Notes under the pieces: model-generated
Database searches by the model: none
What the model saw: the letters and a program-made list of their open reading frames with translations, nothing else
What the model was told of the DNA's origin: nothing
Part shown: positions 1 to 9,915 of the stretch, in pieces
Layout of the letters: each line of letters opens with the position of its first letter
How positions within the stretch are numbered: the first letter of the stretch is position 1
Made by a program: the position numbers and the translations under genes
Source: Narthecium ossifragum
Lineage: Eukaryota; Streptophyta; Magnoliopsida; Dioscoreales; Nartheciaceae
NCBI GenBank assembly: GCA_963920575.1
Contig: OY986969.1
Coordinates: forward strand, 21,987,434-22,051,433
Length of the DNA stretch: 64,000 bases
Reading direction: 5' to 3'

Positions 1-652
1 ATGTGTTATGCTTTTCCGCTTTATGTTGTGCTGCTTTGTCTTGGGTTTCGGACGAGTGGACGCTCGTTTGTCGTTGGTGATTGCGCAGATGTCGGGAGCT
101 CGAGGCTGACCTTCGGTTGTTGGTCGGGGTGGGGCACGACTTGGTCGACCCGCCCGACCAGACAGGGTAGCACCTGTCAGGGAGGTCAGAGCTTGACGGA
201 CTGAGCCATCACCAGCGACGGTTTTGGTCGCACGGGAGGAGGCCCTTCTCGCCGAGGAGGGGGTCCTCGCTCCGGTCGACGCGCGGACCGTTGTGGTGGT
301 CTTGCTGGAGTTTTAGCAGTATGTCACCCGGTTCACTCACTTGGTCCGTTTCGCGGGGGCAGTGGCAGCGGATCCAGTGGCCAGGGCACGTCAGTTTGAG
401 CAGAGGCTTCGATCAGATATCAGGCGACGGACCAGTTCTTACCTCTTCTAGGCGTACTCAGCAGTTCTGGACTGCGCCTTGGCAGTAGAGGCGCAGTTGT
501 GAGACTAGAGGTGCCGGGCAGTTCCACCGGCATCCTCTACTAGCGCACCGCAGAGACCCCAGTTCAGAGGAGGATTCGGCAGAGAACACTAGCAGCGGCA
601 TCAGTGATGCTTTCAGCAGCGGTCGCAACGCCCGCAGCAGTCCCATGCACAG

Positions 653-1138
653 TTGCCGAGTCCGTCAGGCCAGTTTCTCCTGACGGCCTGGCCGTCCGGG
701 CAGGCTCCGTCAGGGGGAGGCCAGGGTCAGCAGCCTGATAGCGCGTCAGTCACGTGTTTCTCGTGCGAGCAGCTGGGACACTACCGTAGGGACTGCCACT
801 TGCGAGGAGCGCGGGGCTCTGTGCCGCAGGGGAGTCGAGGCGGAGGGTCCAGTGCTTGGCAGGGGAGCAGTGGCGGGCGTGGATCAGGGGCTGGACCGGG
901 CCGCTCCAGAGGTGGAGGCGGCCAGCGGGGGCGTGTGTTTGCTTTTCCGGTGCATGAGCAGCCGGGCATCGTTCAGCTTTTCCAGCAGCCGCAGCAGTAT
1001 CAGCAGGCAGCGGCGGAGCCATCCATGCCCAGAGGATTAGAGACGAGTCGGCTAGAGGTGGCACAGTCTGTAGACTCACCGATCGGCGGAGCGGTCAGGG
1101 TGTTCCTTGGAGGTTGGAGGCCTCCGAGTCTGTCTTGA
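653..1138 (+). pseudogene. gag 3' end with CCHC zinc knuckle, running into a broken protease
   Basis: The frame is open for 161 residues. It contains CFSCEQLGHYRRDCH, a CX2CX4HX4C zinc knuckle of retrotransposon nucleocapsid, near 750-797, followed by a Gly/Ser/Arg-rich and then Gln-rich linker. The protease start (VDSPIGGAVRV) follows near 1060, but the aspartic-protease active-site segment that should precede it is absent, so a piece is deleted around 1040-1060. The overlapping +2 frame (1107-1190) continues the protease as LDLRVLDMTGFDVILSM, so a frameshift lies near 1107. Upstream, 1-650 is probably the rest of gag but is too damaged to read through. Confidence 0.7.
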
Positions 1139-1197
1139 CCTACGGGTGCTAGACATGACCGGCTTTGACGTGATACTCAGTATGGAGACTCACCAAG

Positions 1198-2395
1198 ATG
1201 TATCAGGATCTTCGGCGACAGTTCTGGTGGCGCGGGATGAAGAGGGCAGTGACGGAGTTCGTATCGCGCTGCCTTACCTGTCAGAAGGTTAAGGCAGAGC
1301 ACCAGCGGACTCCGAGGTTACTTCAGCCGCTTCCACTAGCTGAGTGGAAGTGGGAGCACATCACGATGGACTTCGTGACCGGGCTACCGAGGTCTCCTAG
1401 GGGGAATGACGCGATTTGGGTCATCGTTGATCGATTGACCAAATCGGCGCATTTCCTGCCTATGCGGACGACAGACTCGTCTGACAGGTTGGGCGGTTTG
1501 TACGTCCGAGAGGTAGTCAGACTACACGGGGCTTCAGTTTCTATCGTGTCAGACCGCGACCCCAGGTTCACCAGCAGGGTCTGGCGGGGCTTTCAGGAGG
1601 CAGTTGGCACACTCCTGACCTTCAGTACGGCGTTTCATCCGCAGACATATGGGCAGTCAGAGCGGACGATCCAGATCTTGGAGGACATGCTGAGAGCATG
1701 TGTCCTTGACGCAGGAGGCAGCTGGGAGGAGCACATTCTCTTGCTGGAGTCCGCCTATAACAACAGCTACCAGTCCAGTCTTGTACGGTAGGCCTTGTCG
1801 TTCCCCAGTTTGCTGGACAGAGGTTGGAGAGGCTTCACTCATTGGTCCAGACATTGTCAGGAGGTCGTCAGAGAGGTTAGCGCAGATCAGGCAGAGGCTT
1901 CTGACGGCTCAGAGCCGGCAGAAGAGCTATGCAGATCAGAGGCGACGACCGCTTGAGTTCGCAGTTGGCGACAGTGTGTTCCTGCGGGCGGCACCGTACA
2001 GAGGGTCTGTCAGGTTTGGCAGCGGGGGCAAGTTGGCCCCGAGGTTCGTCGGGCCGTTTGAGATCTTAGAGAGGGTCGGCGAGGTAGCCTACCGCTTGGA
2101 CCTTCCTCAGCACATGTCTGCTGTGCACCCGACTTTTCACGTGTCGATGCTGAGGAAATACCGCCCCGACCCATCGCATGTCATCAGAGTGGATGACATC
2201 GAGCTTGAGTTAGACACGACGTTCGTTGAGCAGCATATTCGAGTACTTGACCGGAGGGATCAGATCTTGTGGGGCAAGACGATTCCCTTAGTCAAAGTAC
2301 TGTAGAGGCACAGAGGCATCGAGGAGATGACCTGGGAGCGCGAGGCGCGCATGCGGCAGGAGTATCCGCACTTGTTCCCTTCTCGAGGTAACTTT
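1198..2395 (+). pseudogene. Ty3/gypsy integrase with chromodomain-like tail, frameshifted
   Basis: The first frame (1198-1791) has the end of the HHCC zinc-binding region (CLTCQKVKAEHQ) and the catalytic core with a DDE set: Asp in MDFVTGLP, Asp in VSDRDPRF and Glu in GQSERTIQ. A short deletion near 1785 shifts the frame. The integrase C-terminus resumes as GRPCRSPVCWTEVGEASLIG and runs to VDDIELELDTTFVEQ and IPLVKVL, where a TAG (about 2303) interrupts the expected Trp of the tail. Coding signal continues to LFPSRGNF near 2395. In active elements this enzyme inserts the cDNA and the tail guides targeting. The similar fragment at 22200-22500 keeps a stretch of bases deleted here. Confidence 0.88.
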
Positions 2396-2694
2396 TGTCC
2401 TGTCTTCTACTGTGTTGTTTCTTTTGCTTCCGAGCCCTACCCTTATCGAATCTCGAGACGAAATTTCCTTTAAGGGTATTAGGATGTGAGGACCCGTCCC
2501 TCTACTCCTGTGGCTCGTTGTGGACCGCAAGGGCAATTTGGTAAATTGCGTCTTGTCGGCTTGTTTCACACCCGCGTGTGCACACACTGACCATGTTTGT
2601 GGTAATGTTTGGCTAGAATGGTTAGTTGGACCCGGGATCGAAAGATCCGGGCTTGGGTTTAAGTTCTAACCCAAGTCCAGTTCCTGCGAGAGAC

Positions 2695-2917
2695 AGATCG
2701 ATCCTTCCTTGCTAGAGGGATCGATCGGTCTTTAATAGGAACGTGGATCGTTGAGTCGGATCGATCGGTCTCTTGGGACGGATCGATCGGACTCGGAGAA
2801 GGATCGATCGGTCTCTTGGTTGGATCGATCGTTCCCTTGGCTGGATCGATCGGTCTCCTTGGCTGGATCGATCGCTCTCTTGGTTGGATCGATCGGTCTC
2901 CTTGGACGGACCGATCA
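2695..2917 (+). repeat. 21-22 bp tandem GGATCGATCGG minisatellite in the LTR
   Basis: Units start at 2758, 2780, 2801, 2822, 2843, 2865, 2886 and 2908, a spacing of 21 or 22 bp each time. Outlying copies are at 2695 and 2718. A typical unit is GGATCGATCGGTCTCTTGGT. The core is the palindrome GATCGATC, and the last unit is mutated to GGACCGATC. The array sits about 210 bp into the LTR. Confidence 0.95.
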
Positions 2918-3284
2918 TGCTAAGTCGGTTCGTTTGCCCATAAAACAAACAGAACCTTCTCCATCATATCTCTTTGGAAAACCGAATTCTTGGGCTGAGA
3001 ATTCCTGGATTTCGAAGAGTTCGTGGACGATCCAAGGGCTAGCAGCTGGGATTGAAGTTGCTCTTGCTCCGGTAGGGATTCCTACCTACTGTCTTCGGGT
3101 TTTTGGAAGTTTTTCCCGGCTGTCGATGTTCTTATGCTTAGAACTTATTGTATACATGTTAGATTGTAGTATTTCCATCGGTTTTGGATTCGTAATGCTT
3201 CGTACTACTAGATCCCAGGTTTTGGTGGGATTTGGGGGAGTTTTCGGCGGTATTTCTCGCCGTCGGCTTACCGGAGAACCCAAC

Positions 3285-3525
3285 CGATCGATCCGTCTGT
3301 GAGATGGATCGATCCCTCCTTGTTGGGCATGCTGAACCCGAGCAGGATCGATCGGCCCCGGGTGAGGGCGATCGATCCCGGTGCCTTGGATAGCATGGGA
3401 CGTTCCCTATCGCGAGTCGGATCGATCGTCCTGGGAGGGCGGATCGATCGGACTCGGCGCGATAGGGAGAGTTTGCTCCCTGCCATTAGAGGGATCGATC
3501 CTTCCCTTGGGAAGGGATCAATCCG
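3285..3525 (+). repeat. Paired GATCGATC palindromes, four pairs
   Basis: Pair starts are 3285/3306, 3345/3369, 3419/3441 and 3492/3515, so the partner spacing is 21, 24, 22 and 23 bp. Successive pairs begin 60, 74 and 73 bp apart. The same paired layout recurs at 29073-29370, 29637-29804 and 32542-33022 in other LTR families. Confidence 0.9.
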
Positions 3526-4858
3526 ACTATGGCAGAGAGAGGAAATGTATCTTGTTTTGCCGCGGGGCTTTGTATGATGGTTTTCTTTACTGGTACATAT
3601 GATTAAGCATGTTAGCCCTATAATAGGGCAGTGGTGAACCGGGGGAGTGATGACTCCCGGGATGTTTAAAATAAACGAGCGGGTAGCCCTACAGCTTTCC
3701 TTAGCCTTGCATGCCGGCTTGCGCCGAGAGCTTTATCTATGTTATCTATGAGCTGTTGTTTGCGGGGCTGCTTCCCGGTGCAGGTGTTGTGGTGGACTGC
3801 TGGCAGTTGGTGGTGGTACCACTGCAGCAGCTCGCTAGACCTTATTTTCATGTTCACCACCCCGGGCCGGCAGGGTGCCGTGCCCAGACCTTGCTTGATA
3901 TATCATCACATACTGTTGCATGTTTATCTGTATTATCCTGCGCATGTCCATAACATGCATTGTGTTGTGCATTAGTTGCATATGTGTAGGAAGCTGGCGG
4001 TGGGTTGACCGCCGATCCGTGGCTTTCAGGTAGCCAGGATCTAGCTCTAGGATCGTTGCGGGTAGCTTGGTCCAGGACTCGATTTGTAGTATTCAGTCGT
4101 TTTCGATGATAGTGTTAGTTTGACCTGAATACGTGTTGCTTGATGATTATAGAGGTCATGTCGGCCTCGAGCCAGACGTTGTGGGTGCAAACCGGTGTCC
4201 GGGTCATTGTCTCTTGGGGGGAAGAGGTGCCTACCCAGCGGTGTGGTTGCGCGCCTAGCAGAGTTTGGTGCCTGCTAGTGAGACGGCAGTGTGGTTTCCT
4301 GTCTCGCTGAGGGCAACCCTAGCATGTGACCAGTTCGGCTGGAAGACCATGACTGAGGCCTCCCTTCAGGGGCACTGGCGCAGGGTTATGGGACCCTTGC
4401 TGCACACCCAAGTCTTGCTTAAGGGCGACACTATTGTGTTCCCTCTCTTGTGAGCGTCGTAGTGTAGTGTCCCTGCTGAGCTTAGTGCTCACACCTACCC
4501 GGGCTGTGTTTTGCAGGTGTTGGCGCTAGCTCTTCTTCGGTCGCCCCTACCGGGCCGGTGTTTGGTGACGTGGCAGCGTCTGGCGGTGCTTGAGAGGTGG
4601 CGATCTTTACAATCTTTACCCTTTTGTTATAGATAGTTTCCTACGGGAGTGATGAATGTATAATTTCTCTGTTTGAGGATTGTATATAAATATCCAGTTT
4701 CAGTCTTTGGATTGTAATGTTTGTTTAATACATGATGGTTATGATTGCTAGGGTAACCACTACGATTATAGGGAAACCTCGCCAAATTTTCCGCAGTAGG
4801 TTAGGATCCGCTTCGAATCGCCCGGCCCGGTTGGGCCTACGCGGGTCGGGGCGCGACA

Positions 4859-6421
4859 GTTAATGTGGTTGCTTGGCAGGATGTTTGTAGGCCTAAGGAG
4901 TGGGGAGGCCTTGGTGTTCGAGACTATGCTATTTGGCAAAGAGCCTTGAAGGTGAAGATTGCAGCTGTCTTCTTAGAAGATCACCAGTCCATTTGGACTT
5001 TGCTTGCTAGGGCTAAATACAGTTGGCCTGGTACCTTACCAAGTTATACTAACATGTACTCTACTTCTGGGTACTGGCAGGAGATATGTAGGGCAGTTGA
5101 AGACTTGCAGCTTGGTTTAAGTTGGATACTGGGATTTAGAAGCAATATCAATATCTTGAAGGGTCACTGGATCTTGGATGAAGCTATTATCAATAAGCCA
5201 AGTTTGGTAAATGTTGGAATGGAGCAGATGCTCGTGGGTGACTTGCAGACGGAGAATGGCTGGGATGAGGTCTAACTAGCTGATCACTTCCACCCAGATT
5301 TTATTCGTGCCATTTATAGTTTACCAGATGTCAACCAAGTATGAAGGATAGATTTCGGTGGGCATTTAGTGGGGATGGCAGGATTTCATCTTCCTCGGCT
5401 TATAACCTCCTTTTTCAATGAAGTTGTGGTAGATGTGACAGGGAGAAACAGAGGAAGTGGGTAGGGGTTTGGCGCTTGCCGGCTGGCCCTAGGGTGAGAC
5501 AGTTCATTTGGAGAGCTATCAGAGGGAAGCTCCCAGTCCGAGATACACTTTGGAGGTTCCATCTGACTTCAGAGAGAGGCTACCCACGTTACGGTCTGGA
5601 TGAGACTTTAGAACATGTCTTGTTTAGATGCGAGTTTGCTTGTCAGCTGATTGATGGGGTGAATTCTGATCTAGGAATCGGTTCTTGTGAGTGGAACGCT
5701 AACACCATAGTCCAAGCTTTTACTCAGTCCACCACCCAGGAAGGGGTGCCTAGATTGCAGGCCTACTTGGGGTATGCGACGTGGCTAGTTTAAAAGGATA
5801 GAAACAATCAGGTATTTGAGAATGGTGGAGAAACAACAAAGGTTTCGATGAGGAAGACGAAGAGGTTAGCAGAGGAATTTCTACTTCGAGGCCAAGGGTA
5901 GGGCGGCACTGTGGGCAAGGGAGCTGAGGCTGATGCGGTAACCCTGCAGGTTGATGCATCCCGGGAGGTGGGTGGAGAGTTCATAACTACGGTTGGGTAG
6001 TAGCACTAGAAGGTCCAGATGAGCTTAGTTGGGTGCAAAGAGAAATAATTGTTGTTGACTTTGGTTTTAAAGCGAAACTAACTGCTATCTGTAGGGGATT
6101 GGAAAGGGCCAGAGCAAGGAAGGAGAAGCGCATCATTATCGAATCGGATGCTAAGGAGGTTGTAGAGGTTTTGAGAGGCCAGCGAGTATGGCCTAAGGAA
6201 GAAGAAGAGCTGGCGAAGCTTGTGTGGAGACTGCTTTTAGAGTTTGACTCTGTTTTTGTTATGCATATTCCTATGAATAGTAACGTTAAGGCTGATAGAG
6301 TCACCAGGTGGTGCCGGTTTGTTGGTACCAGTTTTGTCTGGCAGGCAAAGGAAGGGATACATGCCCTTTCTCATGTTCTGTAAATAAAATCTAGCTGTAA
6401 AGCTCAACTCATAAAAAAAAA
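4859..6421 (+). mobile_element. 3' part of a LINE (L1-type): zf-RVT and RNase H remnants
   Basis: The segment 4865-5275 reads AWQDVCRPKEWGGLGVRDY, the region after the LINE reverse transcriptase. Next comes RFRWAFSGDGRISSSSAYN (about 5347-5420), then WRLPAGPRVRQFIWRAIRGK and LEHVLFRCEFACQLI (5470-5665), the reverse-transcriptase zinc-binding domain. RNase H follows at 6033-6383 (KAKLTAICRGLERARAR, IIIESDAKEVVEVLRG, MHIPMNSNVKADRVTRW). The copy ends in an A-rich tail near 6411-6421. Stops and shifts at about 5273, 5428 and 5792 make it inactive. The gypsy element to the left interrupts it. Confidence 0.87.
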
Positions 6422-7231
6422 GATACAATCCATTAATGCAATATTCAACCAAAAACAGGAGAACGCTAATGGGTTGAGACCACTGAGTGACTTGGGTTGG
6501 ACCCGATGTATGATATGTAAATTGACCACTCAAATTGTTTTAATACCATGCCATTTTCCAACTTGTTTCAAATTTAACAGGTAAAATGGGGTAACCTGTT
6601 AAGCAAAAGCTGAATATGCATTACCCTAGTCGTTTTTCACCATAACGGGTCGGGTTCAACCCGACCCGTTTTTACACCTCATGACCCGCCCGTTAAGGCT
6701 CGGGATGGGTGTTTTAGCCGGGTCAAAACAGGTTATCCGACCCGTTGCACACCCCTAGAGAGAGTTGTGACTATTGTAGTGAAGTGAGATGCAATGATAG
6801 AGATGGCAGTGTGGGGAGACTAAAGGGAGAGTAAGGGAATGGATTCATGGATGTGGGGTGGGGTGGGGTGGGAGAAAAAAGATGTGTAGGAGGACTTCAT
6901 GTGGGGTTTGGGGAGTTATTTGAGTCGGGTCGGGTGGGGCTAAGCTGTGTCCAAGTCCAAGCCCAATGTCAACAGTTTCGGGCCAGATCGAGCCCAATCT
7001 GGGCTTGGGTTAGGAATTTTAGGGTTGGTTTGGGCCGAGTTCAGGTCAATGGGCTTGCTGTTGATGGGACTAGTGGTCCTGCATTAGTGCATAGTTTACA
7101 TATATATATATATCCATTGCATTCTATTAGGCGGATGACAATGCCCGATCCAAGTTGTGTTATGATATATCATGTGATCGAGATGAAGCCACGTGGAAGG
7201 GAGTAGTGGGAGGTGGTGGTTACCGGATGAT

Positions 7232-7268
<37 letters not shown>

Positions 7269-7657
7269 TAGTGGAGGTGGTGGTTACCCGTGCCACCTAC
7301 GACGCCCGATCCAAGTTGTGTTATGAGATATCATGCGATCGAGATGAAGCCACGTGGAAGAGAGTAGTGGGGGTGGTGGTTACCCGTGTCAGGTGGCACG
7401 AAGGGCCCATCTTGTATCTTATAAAGGAGAGTGCATTTTATCATATAGTGGAGAATTATTTAAAAGATTTATCTCTTTTATATCTAATGATGGATGTGAA
7501 GGAGGTAGGTAATGGAGAGAGATATATATAGAAAGAGCGATAGTGGTCAATTACGGTGCTAGGCGACCCACTAGTTACATATATTACCAAGGTTATTACA
7601 GTTTATGTCATAGTGCACCATGATAGAAAAAGGCAGCCACCCGCAATTGAAAAAAAA
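6422..7657. other. Gene-free stretch with simple repeats and a local direct duplication
   Basis: No gene seen. It holds an inverted set of ACCCGACCCGTT-like motifs (about 6644-6745), a short TA run near 7101-7112, a GA microsatellite (about 7231-7264), and an 85-bp unit present twice at 160-bp spacing (7143-7227 and 7303-7385). Both copies include GATCGAGATGAAGCCACGTG. Confidence 0.6.
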
Positions 7658-7869
7658 GGCCAAAATACATTTTAATACCCTGTAGTTTCAGGTATTATCA
7701 TTCTACTACCCTCATTTTTAAAAATCACATAAAGGTACCTCATAGTTTCAAAACCTGGCAATTTAGTCCAAACCAACAGACGCCGTTAGGCTCAATAACA
7801 GCAAACCGGTCACTGTGCTAATTTTGACTGGTTTTAGTTGACTTAGGAAGAGAGAGAGAGAGAGATATG

Positions 7870-8575
7870 GTGGAGAGAGAGCACCCGGGAGGCCGGTCGT
7901 CGAGGGAAGCCGAAGGCATTGAAGAGGGTAACCATGGCACGAGGGCGGGTGGTGAGGAAGAGGGCGGCGAACTGGCTGACGGTGACGAGCGACAGGATGG
8001 AGATGATGAAAGCCTGGTACCGGTGGCTGATGACCCGGAGCTGGCGGCGGATCCGGAGATGCTCTCGCAGCATGGTGGCCACGTCGAACTCCTCCTCGAA
8101 GACGGCCGCAAAGTCTTGCCGCCTCAGGATCTGCAGGTGGCAGCTCCGCCAGAACAACACGCACACCAGCAAGAATATGGCCATCCTGTACAGCCACGAC
8201 GCCAGCTCCAGCGCGCACGCCACCGCGTTGCCCACCACGGGGTTCCCCCACGAACGGCGTCCGCCCCGACCCCGAGCAGTACCACCAGACCTATCATCGT
8301 CAGTCAATCGAATCAAACAAAACACCAGCTTAAAAAATGATTCATGTTTTGATAGGAATTGTTGATGAGTACCTTATATCCGCACTCGGCGGTGAAGCAG
8401 GGCATGACAAACAGGGAGAGGAGGGTGAAGGAGCGATTGAGCTGGGAAGTGTATCCCTGACGGACGCGGTCGCTCTCGCTGACGAGCTTGTCGAGGAAGA
8501 GGAAGTGTATCACAAAGACATCAAGACGGACCTGGAAGGTGGAAGACGGCGGAGTTGATGGTCGGTCGCCCATCC
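7870..8575 (-). pseudogene. Captured fragment of a DUF3537 membrane-protein gene
   Basis: In the minus direction the segment 8573-8380 reads FQVRLDVFVIHFLFLDKLVS and GYTSQLNRSFTLLSLFVMPC. After an intron-like break (about 8380-8290) it continues as VVGNAVACALELASWLYRMA, RRQDFAAVFEEEFDVATMLREH and QAFIISILSLVTVSQFAALF to about 7888. These match the plant DUF3537 family of multi-pass membrane proteins of unknown function, as I recall it. The piece covers only the N-terminal half and stops at the TIR. An acceptor-like TTCCAG just before GTCCGTCTTGATG (about 8532) suggests that genomic DNA, introns included, was captured. Confidence 0.78.
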
Positions 8576-8989
8576 GCTTCGCGCCGCTCCCCGTCGGCCG
8601 CTCCGACCAACTCGGCCTCCATCTTCTCTTCTCGTCCCCCGGCCTCCTCTACCACCACACATTGGAGCGGACGCCGGCCATGTGATGGATAAAGCAGAGC
8701 ATCTCTGTTCTATAAAACAGAGCTCCCCATCGACTGCTTCGACCAGCCTGCCGACGCTCCCTTCTTGGTGGAGATAAGCTCTGTTTCCACCACCGCAACC
8801 GCCGGCGAGGTGGGAGATAGAGGAGGTGTTGCCTTCGAAATCATGGTGGCCATCTCCATGGATTTTAGCTCGCGGAGACGGACATCAGCGAGAAAGTGGG
8901 CCATCGGGACACCGCCGGAGGCCCCGGTTTCGTCATGGAGCTTCTCATGGCCGTCTCCCCCTACGATGCCGGTCTCGGCCGCACACGTC
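8576..8989. other. Unassigned middle of the Pack-MULE-like element
   Basis: This GC-rich DNA lies between the DUF3537 and 4CL pieces. The minus strand near 8624 has an ATG followed by EAELVGAADGERREA, possibly the DUF3537 N-terminus but out of frame with the rest. The span 8700-8989 is open in several frames without a family I recognise; it could be a third captured fragment. Confidence 0.4.
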
Positions 8990-9345
8990 GCCGTTGCGAA
9001 AGACCCCGCATGACCTCGCAACGACGCACACCATCGAGACGCCACCGGATCGGCGTCCAGAAGGGACACATCATCATGCTCCTCCTACCCAACTCCACTG
9101 AGTTCGTCTTCGCCTTCCTCGATGCGTCCTACCTCGGCGCCGTCTCCACCACCGCTAACCCCTTCTACACCGCAGCCGAGGTCCACAAGCAAGCCGTCGT
9201 GTCCCCGACGGGTGCTTGCATTTCTCCGAGCTGGCGTCAGTGGACGAGGCCGAGCTGCCGGAGGTCAACATCAATCCGGACGAGGAGGTCCCCCCTCCGT
9301 CGGGGCTCGCCTCTGGCGACGGCGACGGTGTCGGCCTCGGGAAGA
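8990..9345 (+). pseudogene. Captured fragment of a 4-coumarate:CoA ligase (4CL) gene
   Basis: The frame at about 9047-9195 reads RIGVQKGHIIMLLLPNS, EFVFAFLDASYLGAVSTTAN and PFYTAAEVHKQA, the N-terminal AMP-binding region of 4CL, which activates hydroxycinnamates in phenylpropanoid synthesis. A second frame (about 9207-9300) gives DGCLHFSELASVDEAELPEV and NINPDEEV, which in intact 4CL lies several tens of residues further on. The piece is therefore internally deleted and shifted. The expected P-loop (SSGTTGLPKG) is destroyed after 9290 and the TIR begins at 9358. No catalytic product is possible. Confidence 0.8.
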
Positions 9346-9627
9346 ACGGCTCATCGGCGGGTGCTCTCTCTCCCTCCCATATCTCTCTCTCCCTCTCTCT
9401 CCACCATATATCTCTCCTCCTAAGTCAACTAAAACCAGTCAAAATTTGGAAAACCAGTCAAAATTAGCACAGTGTCTGGTTTGCTGTTACTCAGCCTAAC
9501 GACGTCTGTTGGCTTGGACTAAATTGCCAGGTTTTGAAACTATGAGGTACCTTTATGTGATTTTTAAACATGAGGGTAGTAGAATGATAATACCTGAAAC
9601 TACATGGTATTAAAATGTATTTTGGCC

Positions 9628-9915
9628 CAAAAAAAAAAAAGTAAAAAATTTACATGTAACATATAGGTGCTGAAACTTTCTAAAACTTAAAGTTTAGCTA
9701 TAAAATATACAAAAATGGTGACTGTCATGAAAATGCACAAGTTATCAAATGAATTTGGATTTTGTTTCAAAAATCTAGATACATTAGTACATTAAAAAAG
9801 AATAACCATGACGATAGTCAAGAGCTTCTTCTATTGTTCATTGCAAAAAACAACATTACATGAAGAACCATCATCTATGAACCACATTTCCTTTCTTTGT
9901 AGTTCTTTTTGGACA
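9628..9915. other. AT-rich spacer, no gene seen
   Basis: A poly-A run (about 9629-9640) follows the TIR. The rest is AT-rich sequence without a supported coding region or repeat. Confidence 0.5.

Larger units (their letters stand above)
1..4858 (+). mobile_element. 3' part of a degenerate Ty3/gypsy (Tekay/Del-like chromovirus) retrotransposon
   Basis: The window opens inside this element. In order it shows a gag end with a CCHC zinc knuckle (about 750-797), a protease tail (about 1107-1182), an integrase (1195-1791), an integrase C-terminus and chromodomain-like tail (about 1789-2395) and a 3' LTR (2485-4858). Reverse transcriptase and RNase H are missing between protease and integrase. Stops and frameshifts break every domain, so the copy cannot move by itself. 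The C-terminal tail (motifs YRPDPSH, VDDIELELDTTFVEQ and TWEREARMRQEYPHLFP) is typical of the Tekay/Del clade as I know it. The 5' LTR and 5' target duplication lie outside the window. The sequence after the LTR continues a LINE coding frame, so the element inserted into a LINE. Confidence 0.9.
2485..4858 (+). repeat. 3' LTR of the Tekay-like element (2374 bp)
   Basis: It begins TGTGAGGACCCG just after a purine-rich tract (AAGGGTATTAGGA) and ends GGGGCGCGACA, giving TG...CA ends. It is homologous to the LTRs at 22610-25068 and 51709-54303 by start and end sequence. It shares with the former the segment around CCGGGCTGTGTTTTGCAGG (about 4499-4518). It differs by carrying about 840 bp of GATCGATC-rich DNA (2695-3525). 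Two small hairpins precede that array: a near-palindrome around 2631-2650, and CTTGGGTT/AACCCAAG at 2652-2675. Confidence 0.88.
7658..9627. mobile_element. Pack-MULE-like TIR transposon carrying pieces of two host genes
   Basis: Long terminal inverted repeats bound it: left 7658-7887 and right 9358-9627. The outermost bases are GGCCAAAATACATTTTAATA and its complement, and the match continues inward to CGGGTGCTCTCTC. Flanks are A-tracts (GAAAAAAAA left, CAAAAAAAA right), compatible with a 9-bp Mutator duplication but too simple to prove it. No transposase is present. Instead the centre holds a minus-strand DUF3537 fragment and a plus-strand 4CL fragment. Long TIRs around captured gene pieces are the known hallmark of Pack-MULEs. 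The class assignment is inferred; the TIRs and cargo are seen. Confidence 0.82.
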
